A program made the translations under genes and the position numbers. From contig NZ_CP126539.1 of the NCBI RefSeq assembly GCF_030177755.1, positions 1,202,001 through 1,266,000 on the forward strand: a DNA stretch of 64,000 nucleotides. Direction: 5' to 3'. Source of the stretch: Devosia sp. RR2S18. GTDB lineage: Bacteria; Pseudomonadota; Alphaproteobacteria; Rhizobiales; Devosiaceae. Shown in pieces: positions 24,510 through 33,671 of the stretch; the stretch's first letter is position 1, and every line of letters starts with the position of its first letter. Below the pieces are notes generated by a model. The model ran no database searches and was not told the DNA's origin. It saw only the letters and a program-made list of their open reading frames with translations.

Positions 24510-25742
24510 TCAGGGCAGTTCCGCATCGAGGGCGGCGATCAGCCGGTCGATTTCTTCAGGCGTGGTGTAGTGCACGAAAGACAGGCGCAGCACGCCATGA
24601 TCGGGCGCAATGCCGACGCCTTCGAGCAGACGATAGGCGTAGAAGTGACCGCCGCTTGCCATGATGCCGTGCCGGGCGAGCCGGGCGGCGACGGCGGCTC
24701 CGGGCTCGGACAGGGCCATAGCAATGGTGGGCGCCCGCTCGGCGGGATTGTCGGGGCCGATAAGGCGCACGGAGTTCTTGCGGCTGAGATAGGCGAGCAG
24801 GGGCGTGGCCAGGGCGATTTCCTGGGCACGCATGGCGGCATGGGCGCGGCGGAAGGGGTCGAAGCCCTCGACCTTGTCGCCGGCAATCTCGGCGACGGCT
24901 TCGAGATAGTCGATCATGCCGGAAAGGGCGGCGATCTGGGCGTGGTCAGGGCCGGCGGGTGTCAGGCGGTAGCGCGGCTTGGCATCGTTGAAGAAGTGGC
25001 CCTGATTGGGCAATTGTGCCGCGAGCTCAGGCCGAACGGCCAGGACGCCCTGATGGGGTCCATAGACCTTATAGGCCGAGAAGAAATAGATGTCGGCGCC
25101 AAGCGCGGCGAGGTCAGGGAGGCCATGGGGCGCATAGCTGACCCCGTCGATGGCCACCACTGCGCTATTGGCATGCGCGCGCGCCGCAATGTCAGCGACC
25201 GGATTGATCTCGCCGGCAATATTGGAGCAGTGCGGTGCGGCGATCAGGCGAACCTTGCTGTCGAGGAGCTTGTCCAGTTCGGCCAGGGCCAGTCGTCCGG
25301 TTTGCGCATCGACGCGCCACTCGCGGATTTCGATGCCATGGTTGGCGAGGCGTCGCCAGACGCCGGTGTTGGTCTCGTGATCCTGATTGGTGACGATGAT
25401 GGCGTCGCCGGGGCGCAGCCAGCCGGCAAGGGCGTGTGCCAGCACATAGGTGTTGGCCGACGACGATGGGCCGAAGTGGATCCAGTCAGCCGACACATTG
25501 AGCGCCTGGGCCATCCGCCGATAGCTCTCGTCCATGGCTTCGCCGGCCGCCTGCGAGGCTGCGTAGACCCCATAGGGCTGCACCTTGGTGGCGCGATAGA
25601 AGTGCTCGAGCTTGTCGAGGACGGGCGCGGCGGTGAAGGAGCCGCCGGCGTTCTCAAAAAAAGCCTGGCCGGCAAGCGATGGTTCGGAGAAGGCCGGGAA
25701 AAGCGCCCGGACACGGGCAGGATTAAGGGGCAGGGCAGTCAT
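24510..25742 (-). CDS. Class V aminotransferase-fold PLP enzyme, cysteine desulfurase-like
   Basis: 410 residues. FFENAGGSFTAAPVLD at the start, a Ser/Asn-rich cofactor loop FGPSSSANTYVLAHAL, NQDHETNTGVWRRL, PHCSNIAGEINPV, the Asp of VAIDGVSYAPHG, and the PLP lysine in FFSAYKVYGPHQG near residue 225. The overall pattern is that of the SufS/CsdA-like and isopenicillin-epimerase-like subgroup. The mobile Cys loop of true desulfurases was not seen, so sulfur transfer is not assured. ATG at 25742 is preferred over a TTG one codon earlier. It is followed by the DMT transporter. Confidence 0.88.
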   Translation of the reverse strand: MTALPLNPARVRALFPAFSEPSLAGQAFFENAGGSFTAAPVLDKLEHFYRATKVQPYGVYAASQAAGEAMDESYRRMAQALNVSADWIHFGPSSSANTYVLAHALAGWLRPGDAIIVTNQDHETNTGVWRRLANHGIEIREWRVDAQTGRLALAELDKLLDSKVRLIAAPHCSNIAGEINPVADIAARAHANSAVVAIDGVSYAPHGLPDLAALGADIYFFSAYKVYGPHQGVLAVRPELAAQLPNQGHFFNDAKPRYRLTPAGPDHAQIAALSGMIDYLEAVAEIAGDKVEGFDPFRRAHAAMRAQEIALATPLLAYLSRKNSVRLIGPDNPAERAPTIAMALSEPGAAVAARLARHGIMASGGHFYAYRLLEGVGIAPDHGVLRLSFVHYTTPEEIDRLIAALDAELP

Positions 25743-25916
25743 CAAAGCGGTCCATCAAGAGGGGCCGCCGATTGGTAGAGGAGAATGGCTGGAAAGCAAA
25801 GGCTGGGACGAACAGGGGAGCCCGCCGGCTGTGCCGGCGAGCCCAGGCGCGCTATCCCCGAGGGTGAGGGCTTATGGGATCGCGCCTCGCGGTCCCTGGG
25901 CCTGCGGATTGTTTGG

Positions 25917-26549
25917 CTAGCCGCGAGGCGCCTGGCCAGGAGCCATTCGATCGTCGCCGAAGCCGCGGTTCACAGGACCACGGTGCTCGCGCTGGCCGGG
26001 CTTGCCATGGAAGTGACCATCGCCGCGGTGAGGCGCCAACTGCGCCAACTGATCGTCGGTGAGACTATCGAAGAAGGCGGTGGCTGCGGGTTGAACGGCT
26101 TCCAGCCCCGCAAGGCGGGCGCGGGTCAGCGCGATTCGGTCGGCCAGAAGCTGGGCGGGATCGATGAGGGTCTGCTCTGCCGAGTCAGAGGCGGCCGTGC
26201 GTAGCGACGTTTGGGCGGCGGACGCGTCTTCAGCAGCCGCAACGGCGGCGGCGCGGAACGCGTCAAAGAGCGGCTGCTGCTCGACCCTTAGCTCGATGCG
26301 ATAGCTGAGCCGCACTAGGGCTATTTCCACGGCTTCGGCACCACGGCCGAAGTTGAGCAGGTTACCCGCTCGAGCCGGACCGCGGAACTGAACGGGAGCG
26401 GGAGCATCCGTCTGGGTTGGGGCGGGGCTCGTGGTCTCTGCTGCTGGTGCCGGGGCAAGGGAGCCCTGCGCGAAGACCGGCGCAATTGCGGTTGCACCGA
26501 TAGAGGCGGTGAGGAATGCCGCGATAGCAGTGGTCGTGATGGTTCTCAT
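25917..26549 (-). CDS. Secreted Spy/CpxP-like LTxxQ-motif protein
   Basis: 210 residues: signal peptide (RTITTTAIAAFLTASIGATAIAPVFA), an Ala/Pro/Thr-rich low-complexity linker to about residue 60, then a helical domain with RLSYRIELRVEQQPLFDAFRAAAVAAA and the LTDDQLAQLAPHR motif that defines Spy/CpxP-related periplasmic chaperones. The C-terminus is His/Arg/Gly-rich and could bind metal. The ATG at 26549 has GGAAGACTACA upstream. A role in envelope stress is inferred from the family only. Confidence 0.78.
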   Translation of the reverse strand: MRTITTTAIAAFLTASIGATAIAPVFAQGSLAPAPAAETTSPAPTQTDAPAPVQFRGPARAGNLLNFGRGAEAVEIALVRLSYRIELRVEQQPLFDAFRAAAVAAAEDASAAQTSLRTAASDSAEQTLIDPAQLLADRIALTRARLAGLEAVQPAATAFFDSLTDDQLAQLAPHRGDGHFHGKPGQREHRGPVNRGFGDDRMAPGQAPRG

Positions 26550-26662
26550 TGTAGTCTTCCTTTCCATGGGGGGCGGTTCGAGCCGACAGGAAGAAAGCTA
26601 GCGCTGGCGAGTTGTCTTCGGCCTTGCGGGCAGATGAAGGTTTGGACAGTTGAGTAGCTACC

Positions 26663-27049
26663 ATGATCGCCATCAAGACCGATCCGTTTCCATCCGACGC
26701 CATGATGCGGGAGCTTTGGCAGCTTGCCTGGGGCATCCCTGGACCCGAGAGCTTCCAGCCCATTCTCAAGCACAGCCTGGCGCATGTCGGCGCATATCAC
26801 AGTGAGCGGCTCGTCGGCTTCGTCAACGTTGCCTGGGACGGCGGCGTGCACGCCTTTCTGCTCGACACCTGTGTGCTGCCGGAGCTGCGTCGCCGAGGAA
26901 TCGCCTCGCGCCTTGTGGGGCGCGCCCAGGCTCTGGCGACACAACGCGGTGCGGAGTGGCTGCACGTCGATTTCGAGCCGCAGTTGGGAGGCTTCTATCG
27001 GGCATGCGGCTTTCAGCCCACCAAAGCAGGCCTAATCCGGCTGACCTAA
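26663..27049 (+). CDS. GNAT-family N-acetyltransferase
   Basis: 128 residues with the short GNAT core: LVGFVNVAWDGGVHAFLLDTCVLPELRRRGIASRLVGRAQALATQRGAEWLHVDFEPQLGGFYRACGF. The acetyl-CoA pyrophosphate loop is RRRGIA. It probably acetylates a small amine; the substrate is unknown. It is divergent from the Spy-like gene and ends inside the A-tract of the hairpin at 27048-27075. Confidence 0.85.
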   Translation: MIAIKTDPFPSDAMMRELWQLAWGIPGPESFQPILKHSLAHVGAYHSERLVGFVNVAWDGGVHAFLLDTCVLPELRRRGIASRLVGRAQALATQRGAEWLHVDFEPQLGGFYRACGFQPTKAGLIRLT

Positions 27050-27075
27050 AAAGAAAGGCCGGCGTAAGGCCGGCC
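27048..27075 (-). terminator. Terminator for the small membrane protein gene at 27111
   Basis: Minus strand GGCCGGC-loop-GCCGGCC followed by TTTCTTTTT, a 7-bp GC stem with a good T-tract. From the plus strand it has no T-tract. Confidence 0.75.
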
Positions 27076-27110
27076 AAGTCGTGACGTTCGTCAGGAAACT
27101 CGAGTGGAGG

Positions 27111-27413
27111 TCACCCCTCGCGCTGGGCCGGGGACCAGTGCTCAGGGGATTGCCGCCGCCGGACAGGAGCTTCGGTCGGCAGGGGGCCGCGCATGGCAAA
27201 ACGCGCAACCTCGAACAGCATCACGAGTAGCAGAAGCGTCAAAGGAACCATAAACACCGCGATCTGGGTGTCTGGCTGGTTAGCCAGATCGGCTGCTGCG
27301 GCTGGAGTAATCCCCGCAAGCAATGCCCCAACCGCACCCAAAATGCCGAAAGCAGCAGAGGCGACGGCATACGGTTTGAAACTTTTCCGACGGGGAGACG
27401 TAGATTTATGCAT
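27111..27413 (-). CDS. Small hypothetical membrane protein
   Basis: 100 residues. A basic N-terminus (HKSTSPRRKSFKPY) is followed by two hydrophobic helices (ASAAFGILGAVGALLAGITPAAAA and IAVFMVPLTLLLLVMLFEVARFAM) and a Pro/Arg/Gln tail. No family recognised. The ATG at 27413 is the only start giving a sensible protein; its ribosome site is weak. It has its own terminator and is divergent from the DUF4864 gene. Confidence 0.6.
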   Translation of the reverse strand: MHKSTSPRRKSFKPYAVASAAFGILGAVGALLAGITPAAAADLANQPDTQIAVFMVPLTLLLLVMLFEVARFAMRGPLPTEAPVRRRQSPEHWSPAQREG

Positions 27414-27535
27414 GGGATCGACGTCTGACCTCGTGGTGATAACGCGATCAATAGGCCAGCTGATTGCGGTTCCAATTTGCGGCCAATCTGGTGCAGACCG
27501 TACCATTTGGTGTCAGCATTGTGGCGGAGGCGCTT

Positions 27536-27955
27536 ATGCGTACGATCCTTTTAGCACTGGCTCTGTTGGTTAACAGCTTCTTGCCGAGCGTGGCTGGGGA
27601 AGTTGCGGCGCCGCCCTGGCAAGAGGTGGTGGAGGGGCAGATAGAAGCCTTTCGCTCGGGCGACGCAGAAGCGGCGCTGGGCTTTGCCGCCACAGGGTTT
27701 CAGGCGCAATTCACCGAGCCCGAAGCTTTCATGATCGCCATCGCGGCGAGCGGCTACTCTCCCATCCTAGAATCCCGGAGCCACAGCTTGGGCTCGTCGC
27801 GCCGGATCGGCCAAGACGCGGCGGTGCAGGTGGTGAACTTTGTAGGTTATGACCAGCGGCTGCATGAAGGTGTCTATCAAATGGTGCGGGAAGAGGATGA
27901 GACCTGGCGCGTGCAGGGCGTGGTGCTGCGGCGTCGCGACGGCGTTGGTATCTGA
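27536..27955 (+). CDS. DUF4864 domain secreted protein
   Basis: 139 residues: signal peptide (RTILLALALLVNSFLPSVAG), then WQEVVEGQIEAFRSGDAEAALGFAATGFQAQF, VQVVNFVGYDQRLHEGVYQMVREEDETWRVQGVVLRR. This is the compact NTF2-like layout of DUF4864, of unknown function. GGAGG lies 7 nt before the ATG at 27536. Length is typical. Confidence 0.85.
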   Translation: MRTILLALALLVNSFLPSVAGEVAAPPWQEVVEGQIEAFRSGDAEAALGFAATGFQAQFTEPEAFMIAIAASGYSPILESRSHSLGSSRRIGQDAAVQVVNFVGYDQRLHEGVYQMVREEDETWRVQGVVLRRRDGVGI

Positions 27956-28025
27956 CGGCCCCTAGGGCCCGCTTGCCGGGCACTGCGCCACCAATTATCA
28001 CTTCCCGCAGGTGAAGCGGGAGTAA

Positions 28026-29231
<1,206 letters not shown>

Positions 29232-29246
29232 TCGCACAAAAGCGAA

Positions 29247-29269
29247 GGCCCTGCCTTGGGGGCAGGGCC
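29247..29269. terminator. Hairpin after aatA, facing the sRNA cluster
   Basis: GGCCCTGCC-TTGGG-GGCAGGGCC, a 9-bp stem. The T-rich side (CTTCGCTTTTG) follows it on the minus strand, so it would also stop transcripts coming from the sRNA region. Confidence 0.6.
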
Positions 29270-29408
29270 AACGATAACCCAAAAGACTGACCCTTGGAGA
29301 CGCGGCATCCACGACGCTGCCGCAGCGAGGTCGCCGGTACTATCCAACGGGTCGAGGCGCTGCACAATTGCTCGGGCGCGAGAAGCTGCCATGCAACTAC
29401 ATCAAGGC

Positions 29409-29603
29409 AAAAAAAGAGGCTCCAACCGAAGTTGGAGCCTAATGATAGGGCCGAAGCCAAATCGCAGTAATGGCCCCGCGCAAGGGAGGAGGATATGCGC
29501 CGGACCGGGTGGACCCAAGCCGAGGGAGGAGGATACGGCTTGAACCCGGGTGTCGGGCAACGCAGGTCCGAGGGAGGAGGATACGGACGGCGTCGCAGCG
29601 ACG
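29409..29603 (-). ncRNA. Anti-Shine-Dalgarno (cuckoo/alpha-r14-type) sRNA, unit 1
   Basis: Predicted transcript of about 195 nt from the promoter at 29610-29664 to a terminator with stem GGCTCCAAC-TTCG-GTTGGAGCC and T7 (29439-29409). It contains three stem-loops, each showing CCTCCTCCC in the loop: stems GTCCG/CGGAC, CAAGCCG/CGGCTTG and GCGCA/TGCGC, with the same loop TATCCTCCTCCCT. CCTCCTCCC is complementary to Shine-Dalgarno sequences and marks the cuckoo sRNA family of Hyphomicrobiales and Rhodobacter (CcsR). Those are usually described with two such hairpins; three are seen here. Likely a translational regulator; targets unknown. Confidence 0.85.
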
Positions 29604-29609
29604 GGTTGA

Positions 29610-29664
29610 GATATATAATTTGACCGGATGGTCAGCAATGCGTCCGGTGACATGTCAGCCATGC
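29610..29664 (-). promoter_or_regulatory. Promoter and upstream motif of sRNA unit 1
   Basis: Minus strand: motif GCATGGCTGACAT (29664-29652), 13 bp, TTGCTG (29638-29633), 17 bp, TATATC (29615-29610). The same layout and spacing recur at the other two units. Confidence 0.75.
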
Positions 29665-29733
29665 GCCATCCACAGCGACAATCTGTCCATTTAGCCCGTA
29701 ATGCGCCAGCAGCAGCCGAGTTCCTGCGGATGC

Positions 29734-29925
29734 AAAAAAAAAAGCCCTGTCCGAAGACAGGGCTTGATGACTGGGCCGAAGCCAAATCGAAAGTATGGCA
29801 GAGAGCAAGGGAGGAGGAGTATGCGCTCTGCCGGTGAACCGGGATCGAGGGAGGAGGATACGATCCAAGTTCGGTGTCGCGATACGGGGTCCGAGGGAGG
29901 AGGAGTTCGGAGCGCGCCTCAGCGA
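29734..29925 (-). ncRNA. Anti-Shine-Dalgarno (cuckoo/alpha-r14-type) sRNA, unit 2
   Basis: Predicted transcript of about 190 nt ending in AGCCCTGTC-TTCG-GACAGGGCT followed by ten T residues (29764-29734). Three stem-loops carry the anti-SD core: stems TCCGA/TCGGA, GGATCG/CGATCC and AGAGC-CA/TGCTCT, with CTCCTCCTCCC, TATCCTCCTCCCT and CTCCTCCTCCC in the loops. The stem sequences differ from unit 1 while keeping complementarity, that is, compensatory change, which supports RNA function. The segment just before the terminator (GATTTGGCTTCGGCCC) is nearly identical to unit 1. Confidence 0.87.
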
Positions 29926-29931
29926 CAGGTA

Positions 29932-29986
29932 TGAATATGGACTCCATGGCTCCATCCAGCAATCCGCCTGGCCGTATGCCAGCCAT
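29932..29986 (-). promoter_or_regulatory. Promoter and upstream motif of sRNA unit 2
   Basis: Minus strand: motif GCATGGCTGGCAT (29986-29974), 13 bp, TTGCTG (29960-29955), 17 bp, CATATT (29937-29932). The weaker -10 could fit a heat-shock-type sigma factor as well as the housekeeping one. Confidence 0.72.
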
Positions 29987-30008
29987 GCAAGTGACGCACG
30001 TTCATCAG

Positions 30009-30121
30009 AAAAAAACATGGCCCCGCTCGAGGGGAGAGCGGGGCCACATAGGAGGCGGAAACGAGTTCCGCTAGGAGGGAACGCAGGAGCGCAAGGGAGG
30101 AGGAGAAGCGCTCACTGTGCT
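30009..30121 (-). ncRNA. Anti-Shine-Dalgarno (cuckoo-type) sRNA, unit 3, diverged
   Basis: Predicted transcript of about 113 nt ending in an 11-bp stem TGGCCCCGCTC/GAGCGGGGCCA, then ATG and T7 (30046-30009). Only the first stem-loop keeps the full CCTCCTCCC (stem GAGCGC/GCGCTC). The second shows CCCTCCT in a GTTCC/GGAAC hairpin, and a third CCGCCTCCT has no clear stem. It is shorter than units 1 and 2 and first in transcription order. Confidence 0.78.
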
Positions 30122-30128
30122 GATGGGG

Positions 30129-30183
30129 CATATATAAGCTGAGCTTTCGCCCATCAACCGGGCAAAGGACATGGCAGCTATGC
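30129..30183 (-). promoter_or_regulatory. Promoter and upstream motif of sRNA unit 3
   Basis: Minus strand: motif GCATAGCTGCCAT (30183-30171), 13 bp, TTGATG (30157-30152), 17 bp, TATATG (30134-30129). Confidence 0.75.
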
Positions 30184-30225
30184 GCCATGTGCAGGCAACA
30201 CTGAATTGCGCTGAGATTTCAGTGT

Positions 30226-30930
30226 TTATCGAGAATCGAAAGACGTGATTGCCTGGGGAAGCTGCCCGAGATGCTCGATGCGGGCGTAGCGTTGCTCCCC
30301 CACAGGCTCTTCGGCGTGCTCATAGGGCCAGGTGAGTTCGTGCGGCACATAGACCGCGAAACCACCGGCAGCAAGCGCGGGCAGTATGTCGGATTTGAGC
30401 GAATTGCCGACCATCACAGTGCGGTCGGCGCCATCGGTATGCTGCGCGAAGATGCGGGCATAGGTTGCCGGCGTCTTGTCGGAGACGATCTCGATGGCAG
30501 CGAAGAACTCGGCGAGCCCGGAAGCTGCCAACTTGCGTTCCTGATCGAAGATGTCGCCCTTGGTGACGAGGATCAGCCGGTGGGTCTCCTGCAAGTGCGA
30601 CAAAGCCTGATCCACATAGGGCAGGGTCTCCACCGGGTGGCTGAGGAGTTCACGGCCGGCGGCGAGAATCTCGGCGATGACGGTGCCGGGGACGCGGTGA
30701 TCGGTGACTTCGAGGGCGGTTTCGACCATGGACAGGGTGAAGCCCTTGATGCCAAAGCCATAAAAAGAGAGGTTGCGCGTAACGGCTGTGATAAGCTGGT
30801 CACTGAGGTCGGGTGCGTCGGTATAGTCCTTGAGCAGCGCGGTAAAGCGCTGCTCGGTGAGGCGAAAGAACTGCTCGTTCTGCCAGAGGGTGTCGTCTGC
30901 ATCGAGCGCAACCGTGGTGATGTGCGCCAT
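30226..30930 (-). CDS. HAD-family hydrolase
   Basis: 234 residues with the HAD core: nucleophile motif LDADDTLWQNE near residue 9, a helical cap (about 20-95), LILVTKGD (motif II), a Lys-containing motif III near IVSDKTPATYARIF and MVGNSLKSDILPALAAG (motif IV). Probably a small-molecule phosphatase; substrate unknown. It begins 9 bp after the lsrB stop on the same strand and likely belongs to the trxB-lsrB transcript. Confidence 0.88.
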   Translation of the reverse strand: MAHITTVALDADDTLWQNEQFFRLTEQRFTALLKDYTDAPDLSDQLITAVTRNLSFYGFGIKGFTLSMVETALEVTDHRVPGTVIAEILAAGRELLSHPVETLPYVDQALSHLQETHRLILVTKGDIFDQERKLAASGLAEFFAAIEIVSDKTPATYARIFAQHTDGADRTVMVGNSLKSDILPALAAGGFAVYVPHELTWPYEHAEEPVGEQRYARIEHLGQLPQAITSFDSR

Positions 30931-30939
30931 CGCAGGAGC

Positions 30940-31833
30940 CTAGAAGCTCCACTCGCGTGCCTTGGTGACTAGATAATCACGGAAGACGCCGACGCGCTTG
31001 GAGCTCTTAAGAGCAGGCGGATAAACAAAGAAGGCCTCATAGGCCGGCAACTCGATCTCGGGCAGGATTTGCACGAGGGATTCGGTCTGCTCGGTCACAT
31101 AGTCAGGCAGCATGGCGATGCCGATACCGGCCTGACAGGCCTGGAGCATGCCATAGATAGCGTTGACCTTAAGGACGGCGCGGCGAGGGCTGGAGTCGCT
31201 GCGGCCCAGGCGCTCGAGAAAGTTGATGTCGCCCAGATAAGACGGGACGGGCTCGCCGAAGCTGATGACGCGGTGATCGTCCAACTGATCCACGCTGGTG
31301 GGCGTGCCATGCTCCTCGACATAAGATTTGGACGCATAGAAGTGGTTGTGGACAGTGAAGAGCTTCCGCTGGATCATCTCGGACTGGTTGGGGCGATGGA
31401 GGCGGATAGCGACATCTGCCTCGCGCATGGCGAGGTCGAGCTCGGCGTCGTTGAGGCGGATTTCCAGCTGGATCAGCGGATAGAGCTTGAGGAACTCGTC
31501 CAGACGGGCGGAGAGCCAGGTCGAGCCGATGCCCACCGTGGTGGTGACGATCAGGGGACCCGTCGGAACGTCCTGGGACTCCGACATCTGTGTTTCCACC
31601 TGCTGCAATTCCCAGTGCATGCGGTGGGCCGTGCGGAACAGCTGCTCGCCGACTTCCGTCAGCACCAGGCCGCGGGCGTGACGGATAAACAGCTTGAGGC
31701 CCAGGTCGTCCTCGAGTGCCGAGATCTGGCGGGATACGGCTGACTGGCTCATCCCCAGCTTTTCAGCGGCATGGGTGAAGCTGCCCGACTCGGCGGCGGT
31801 GTGAAAAATCCGGAGCTTGTCCCAGTCGAGCAT
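30940..31833 (-). CDS. lsrB: LysR-family regulator, LsrB/VtlR-like
   Basis: 297 residues. HTH: LDWDKLRIFHTAAESGSFTHAAEKLGMSQSAVSRQISALEDDLGLKLF; effector domain from GPLIVTTTVGIGSTWLSARLDEFLKLYPLIQLEIRL; a Cys in GMLQACQAGIGIAMLPDYV. Sequence and position next to trxB match LsrB of Sinorhizobium (redox/lipopolysaccharide regulator) and VtlR of Brucella, which activates an sRNA gene and small-protein genes. The ATG at 31833 is chosen; the longer frame to 31974 runs into trxB-antisense sequence. trxB ends 37 bp upstream on the same strand. The sRNA cluster lies about 0.8 kb downstream. Confidence 0.85.
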   Translation of the reverse strand: MLDWDKLRIFHTAAESGSFTHAAEKLGMSQSAVSRQISALEDDLGLKLFIRHARGLVLTEVGEQLFRTAHRMHWELQQVETQMSESQDVPTGPLIVTTTVGIGSTWLSARLDEFLKLYPLIQLEIRLNDAELDLAMREADVAIRLHRPNQSEMIQRKLFTVHNHFYASKSYVEEHGTPTSVDQLDDHRVISFGEPVPSYLGDINFLERLGRSDSSPRRAVLKVNAIYGMLQACQAGIGIAMLPDYVTEQTESLVQILPEIELPAYEAFFVYPPALKSSKRVGVFRDYLVTKAREWSF

Positions 31834-31870
31834 TTCTTGTGACGCCTTTGGTAGGGGGTAGTCGGGTCGT

Positions 31871-32821
31871 TTACTCCGCCGCTTCGGCGAGTTCGTGTTC
31901 TGCCAGGAAACGCTCGGCTTCGAGGGCAGCCATGCAGCCCATGCCGGCAGCGGTGATCGCCTGACGGTAGACATCGTCGGTCACGTCGCCAGCGGCAAAG
32001 ACGCCCGGCACATTGGTTTCGGTGGTGCCCGGCTTAACCTGCAGATAGCCGCCCGGCTTCATGTCGAGCTTGCCGGCGAAGATAGAGGTTGCGGGGGCAT
32101 GGCCGATGGCAACGAAAACGCCGTCGATCGGCTGCTCATAGGTGCGGCCGGTCGCCACGTCGCGCAAGGTGACGGAGTTGACCGATGGTGGCATGGCGGA
32201 GCCGCCGATATCGGCAATCTCGGTGTTCCAGCGCACTTCGATCTTGGGGTTCTTGAAGAGGCGATCCTGCAGGATTCTCTCGGCGCGGAACTCGTTGCGG
32301 CGGTGCACGAGGATCACCTTGGAAGCAAAATTGGTGAGGAACAGCGCTTCCTCGACAGCGGTGTTGCCGCCGCCGACCACCAGCACCTCCTTGTTGCGGT
32401 AGAAGAAGCCGTCGCAGGTGGCGCAGGCGGAAACACCAAAGCCCTGGAACTTCTGTTCGCTGGGCAGGCCCAGCCATTTCGCCTGCGCGCCCGTCGCGAT
32501 GATGAGGCTGTCAGCCGTATAGGTCTCGCCGCTGTCGCCAGTCAGCACGAAGGGGCGCCGATCCAGGTCCACCGAGATGATCATGTCGCTGACGATCTTG
32601 GTGCCGACATGCTCGGCCTGCGCCTTCATCTGGTCCATGAGCCAAGGGCCCTGGATCACGTCGGCAAAGCCGGGATAGTTCTCGACATCGGTGGTGATGG
32701 TCAACTGCCCGCCGGGCTGTAGACCCTGGATCATCACTGGCTCCAGCATGGCGCGCGCCGCGTAGATCGCAGCGGTATAGCCCGCAGGGCCCGACCCGAT
32801 GATGATGACTTTCGCGTGCAT
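31871..32821 (-). CDS. trxB: Thioredoxin-disulfide reductase
   Basis: Reduces thioredoxin with NADPH through FAD. 316 residues: FAD-binding IIGSGPAGYTAAIYAARA, redox CATC (Cys133 and Cys136) in SACATCDGFF, NADPH-binding VVGGGNTAVEEALFL with HRRNEFRAE, and the FAD-closing GVFAAGDVTDDVYRQAITAAGMGCMAALEAERFL. It is upstream of and probably cotranscribed with lsrB, whose relatives sense oxidative stress. Confidence 0.98.
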   Translation of the reverse strand: MHAKVIIIGSGPAGYTAAIYAARAMLEPVMIQGLQPGGQLTITTDVENYPGFADVIQGPWLMDQMKAQAEHVGTKIVSDMIISVDLDRRPFVLTGDSGETYTADSLIIATGAQAKWLGLPSEQKFQGFGVSACATCDGFFYRNKEVLVVGGGNTAVEEALFLTNFASKVILVHRRNEFRAERILQDRLFKNPKIEVRWNTEIADIGGSAMPPSVNSVTLRDVATGRTYEQPIDGVFVAIGHAPATSIFAGKLDMKPGGYLQVKPGTTETNVPGVFAAGDVTDDVYRQAITAAGMGCMAALEAERFLAEHELAEAAE

Positions 32822-32985
32822 CGCGACGCTCTCCGGCTAATGCGAAACTCCCTCGGTGCCTAGTTAAGGCGCCAAGGGAGTTAGTTTCAAGGCAAACCCG
32901 ACTTTTGCGGCCAAGCAGGAGAGAAACGCACTGAAAAGTTTCACGCTGCTCGGGGCAAGTGCCCACATTTTGGGCGGCGGTGTGG

Positions 32986-33459
32986 CTAGACGTACTTAAT
33001 CTTGATGATCTCGTAGCTCTTGGAGCCGCCCGGCGCGGCGACTTCGAACGAATCGCCTTCTTCCTTGCCGATCATGGCACGGGCGATAGGCGAAGAAATC
33101 GAGATGCGGCCAGCCGAGGCGTCAGCTTCGGGATCACCAACCACCTGGTAGGTTTTCTCTTCCTCGGTGTCTTCGTCGATATAGGTGACTGTGGCGCCGA
33201 ACTTGACGGTCTTGCCGCTCAGCTTGCTGACGTCAATGACATCCGCCAGGGCAAGGATGGTCTCGATTTCCTTGATGCGGCCTTCATTGAGGCTCTGCTG
33301 TTCCTTGGCGGCGGAGTACTCGGCGTTCTCGGAGAGATCCCCGTGAGCGCGCGCCTCGGAAATTGCATCGATGATGCGACGACGCTCGGTTGCGGTGCGG
33401 TGCTCGTACTCGGCGGTCAAAGCCTTGTGGCCATTGATCGTCAACGGGATCTTTTCCAT
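32986..33459 (-). CDS. greA: Transcription elongation factor GreA
   Basis: 157 residues. The N-terminal coiled coil ([58 protein letters not shown]) carries the acidic tip in GDLSENAEY that enters the RNA polymerase channel to stimulate cleavage of backtracked RNA. The C-terminal FKBP-like domain ends [26 protein letters not shown]. The ATG at 33459 has GGAGG 7 nt upstream; the 195-residue frame beyond it is not used. Its nearness to carB is conserved in the order as I recall it. Confidence 0.97.
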   Translation of the reverse strand: MEKIPLTINGHKALTAEYEHRTATERRRIIDAISEARAHGDLSENAEYSAAKEQQSLNEGRIKEIETILALADVIDVSKLSGKTVKFGATVTYIDEDTEEEKTYQVVGDPEADASAGRISISSPIARAMIGKEEGDSFEVAAPGGSKSYEIIKIKYV

Positions 33460-33671
33460 CGGTTGCCTCCAATCGGGCACGGCTAGTAAAAAACAAAACC
33501 CCAGCGAAGGCCGTTCGGCTTGCGCGTCACGTCTGTCGTGTGGGGAGAGATCCGCAAACTGCCCGGCCACCACGCTGCGGTCAAGCCGGGATGGTCAGGA
33601 AATGGCGCTGTTCACACGGGCATTCAAGGGAAAGCCGGTGAGAAAGCCCCGCATGTGCCGACCAGGGGCAC

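Noticed and set aside
24015..25778. Plus-strand open frame of 587 residues opposite the class V enzyme and transporter
   Set aside because: Antisense of two recognised minus-strand genes; no domain resemblance.
29402..30142. Several frames of 66-194 residues in the sRNA cluster
   Set aside because: They run across promoters, terminators and anti-SD hairpins on both strands; translated sequences are irregular.
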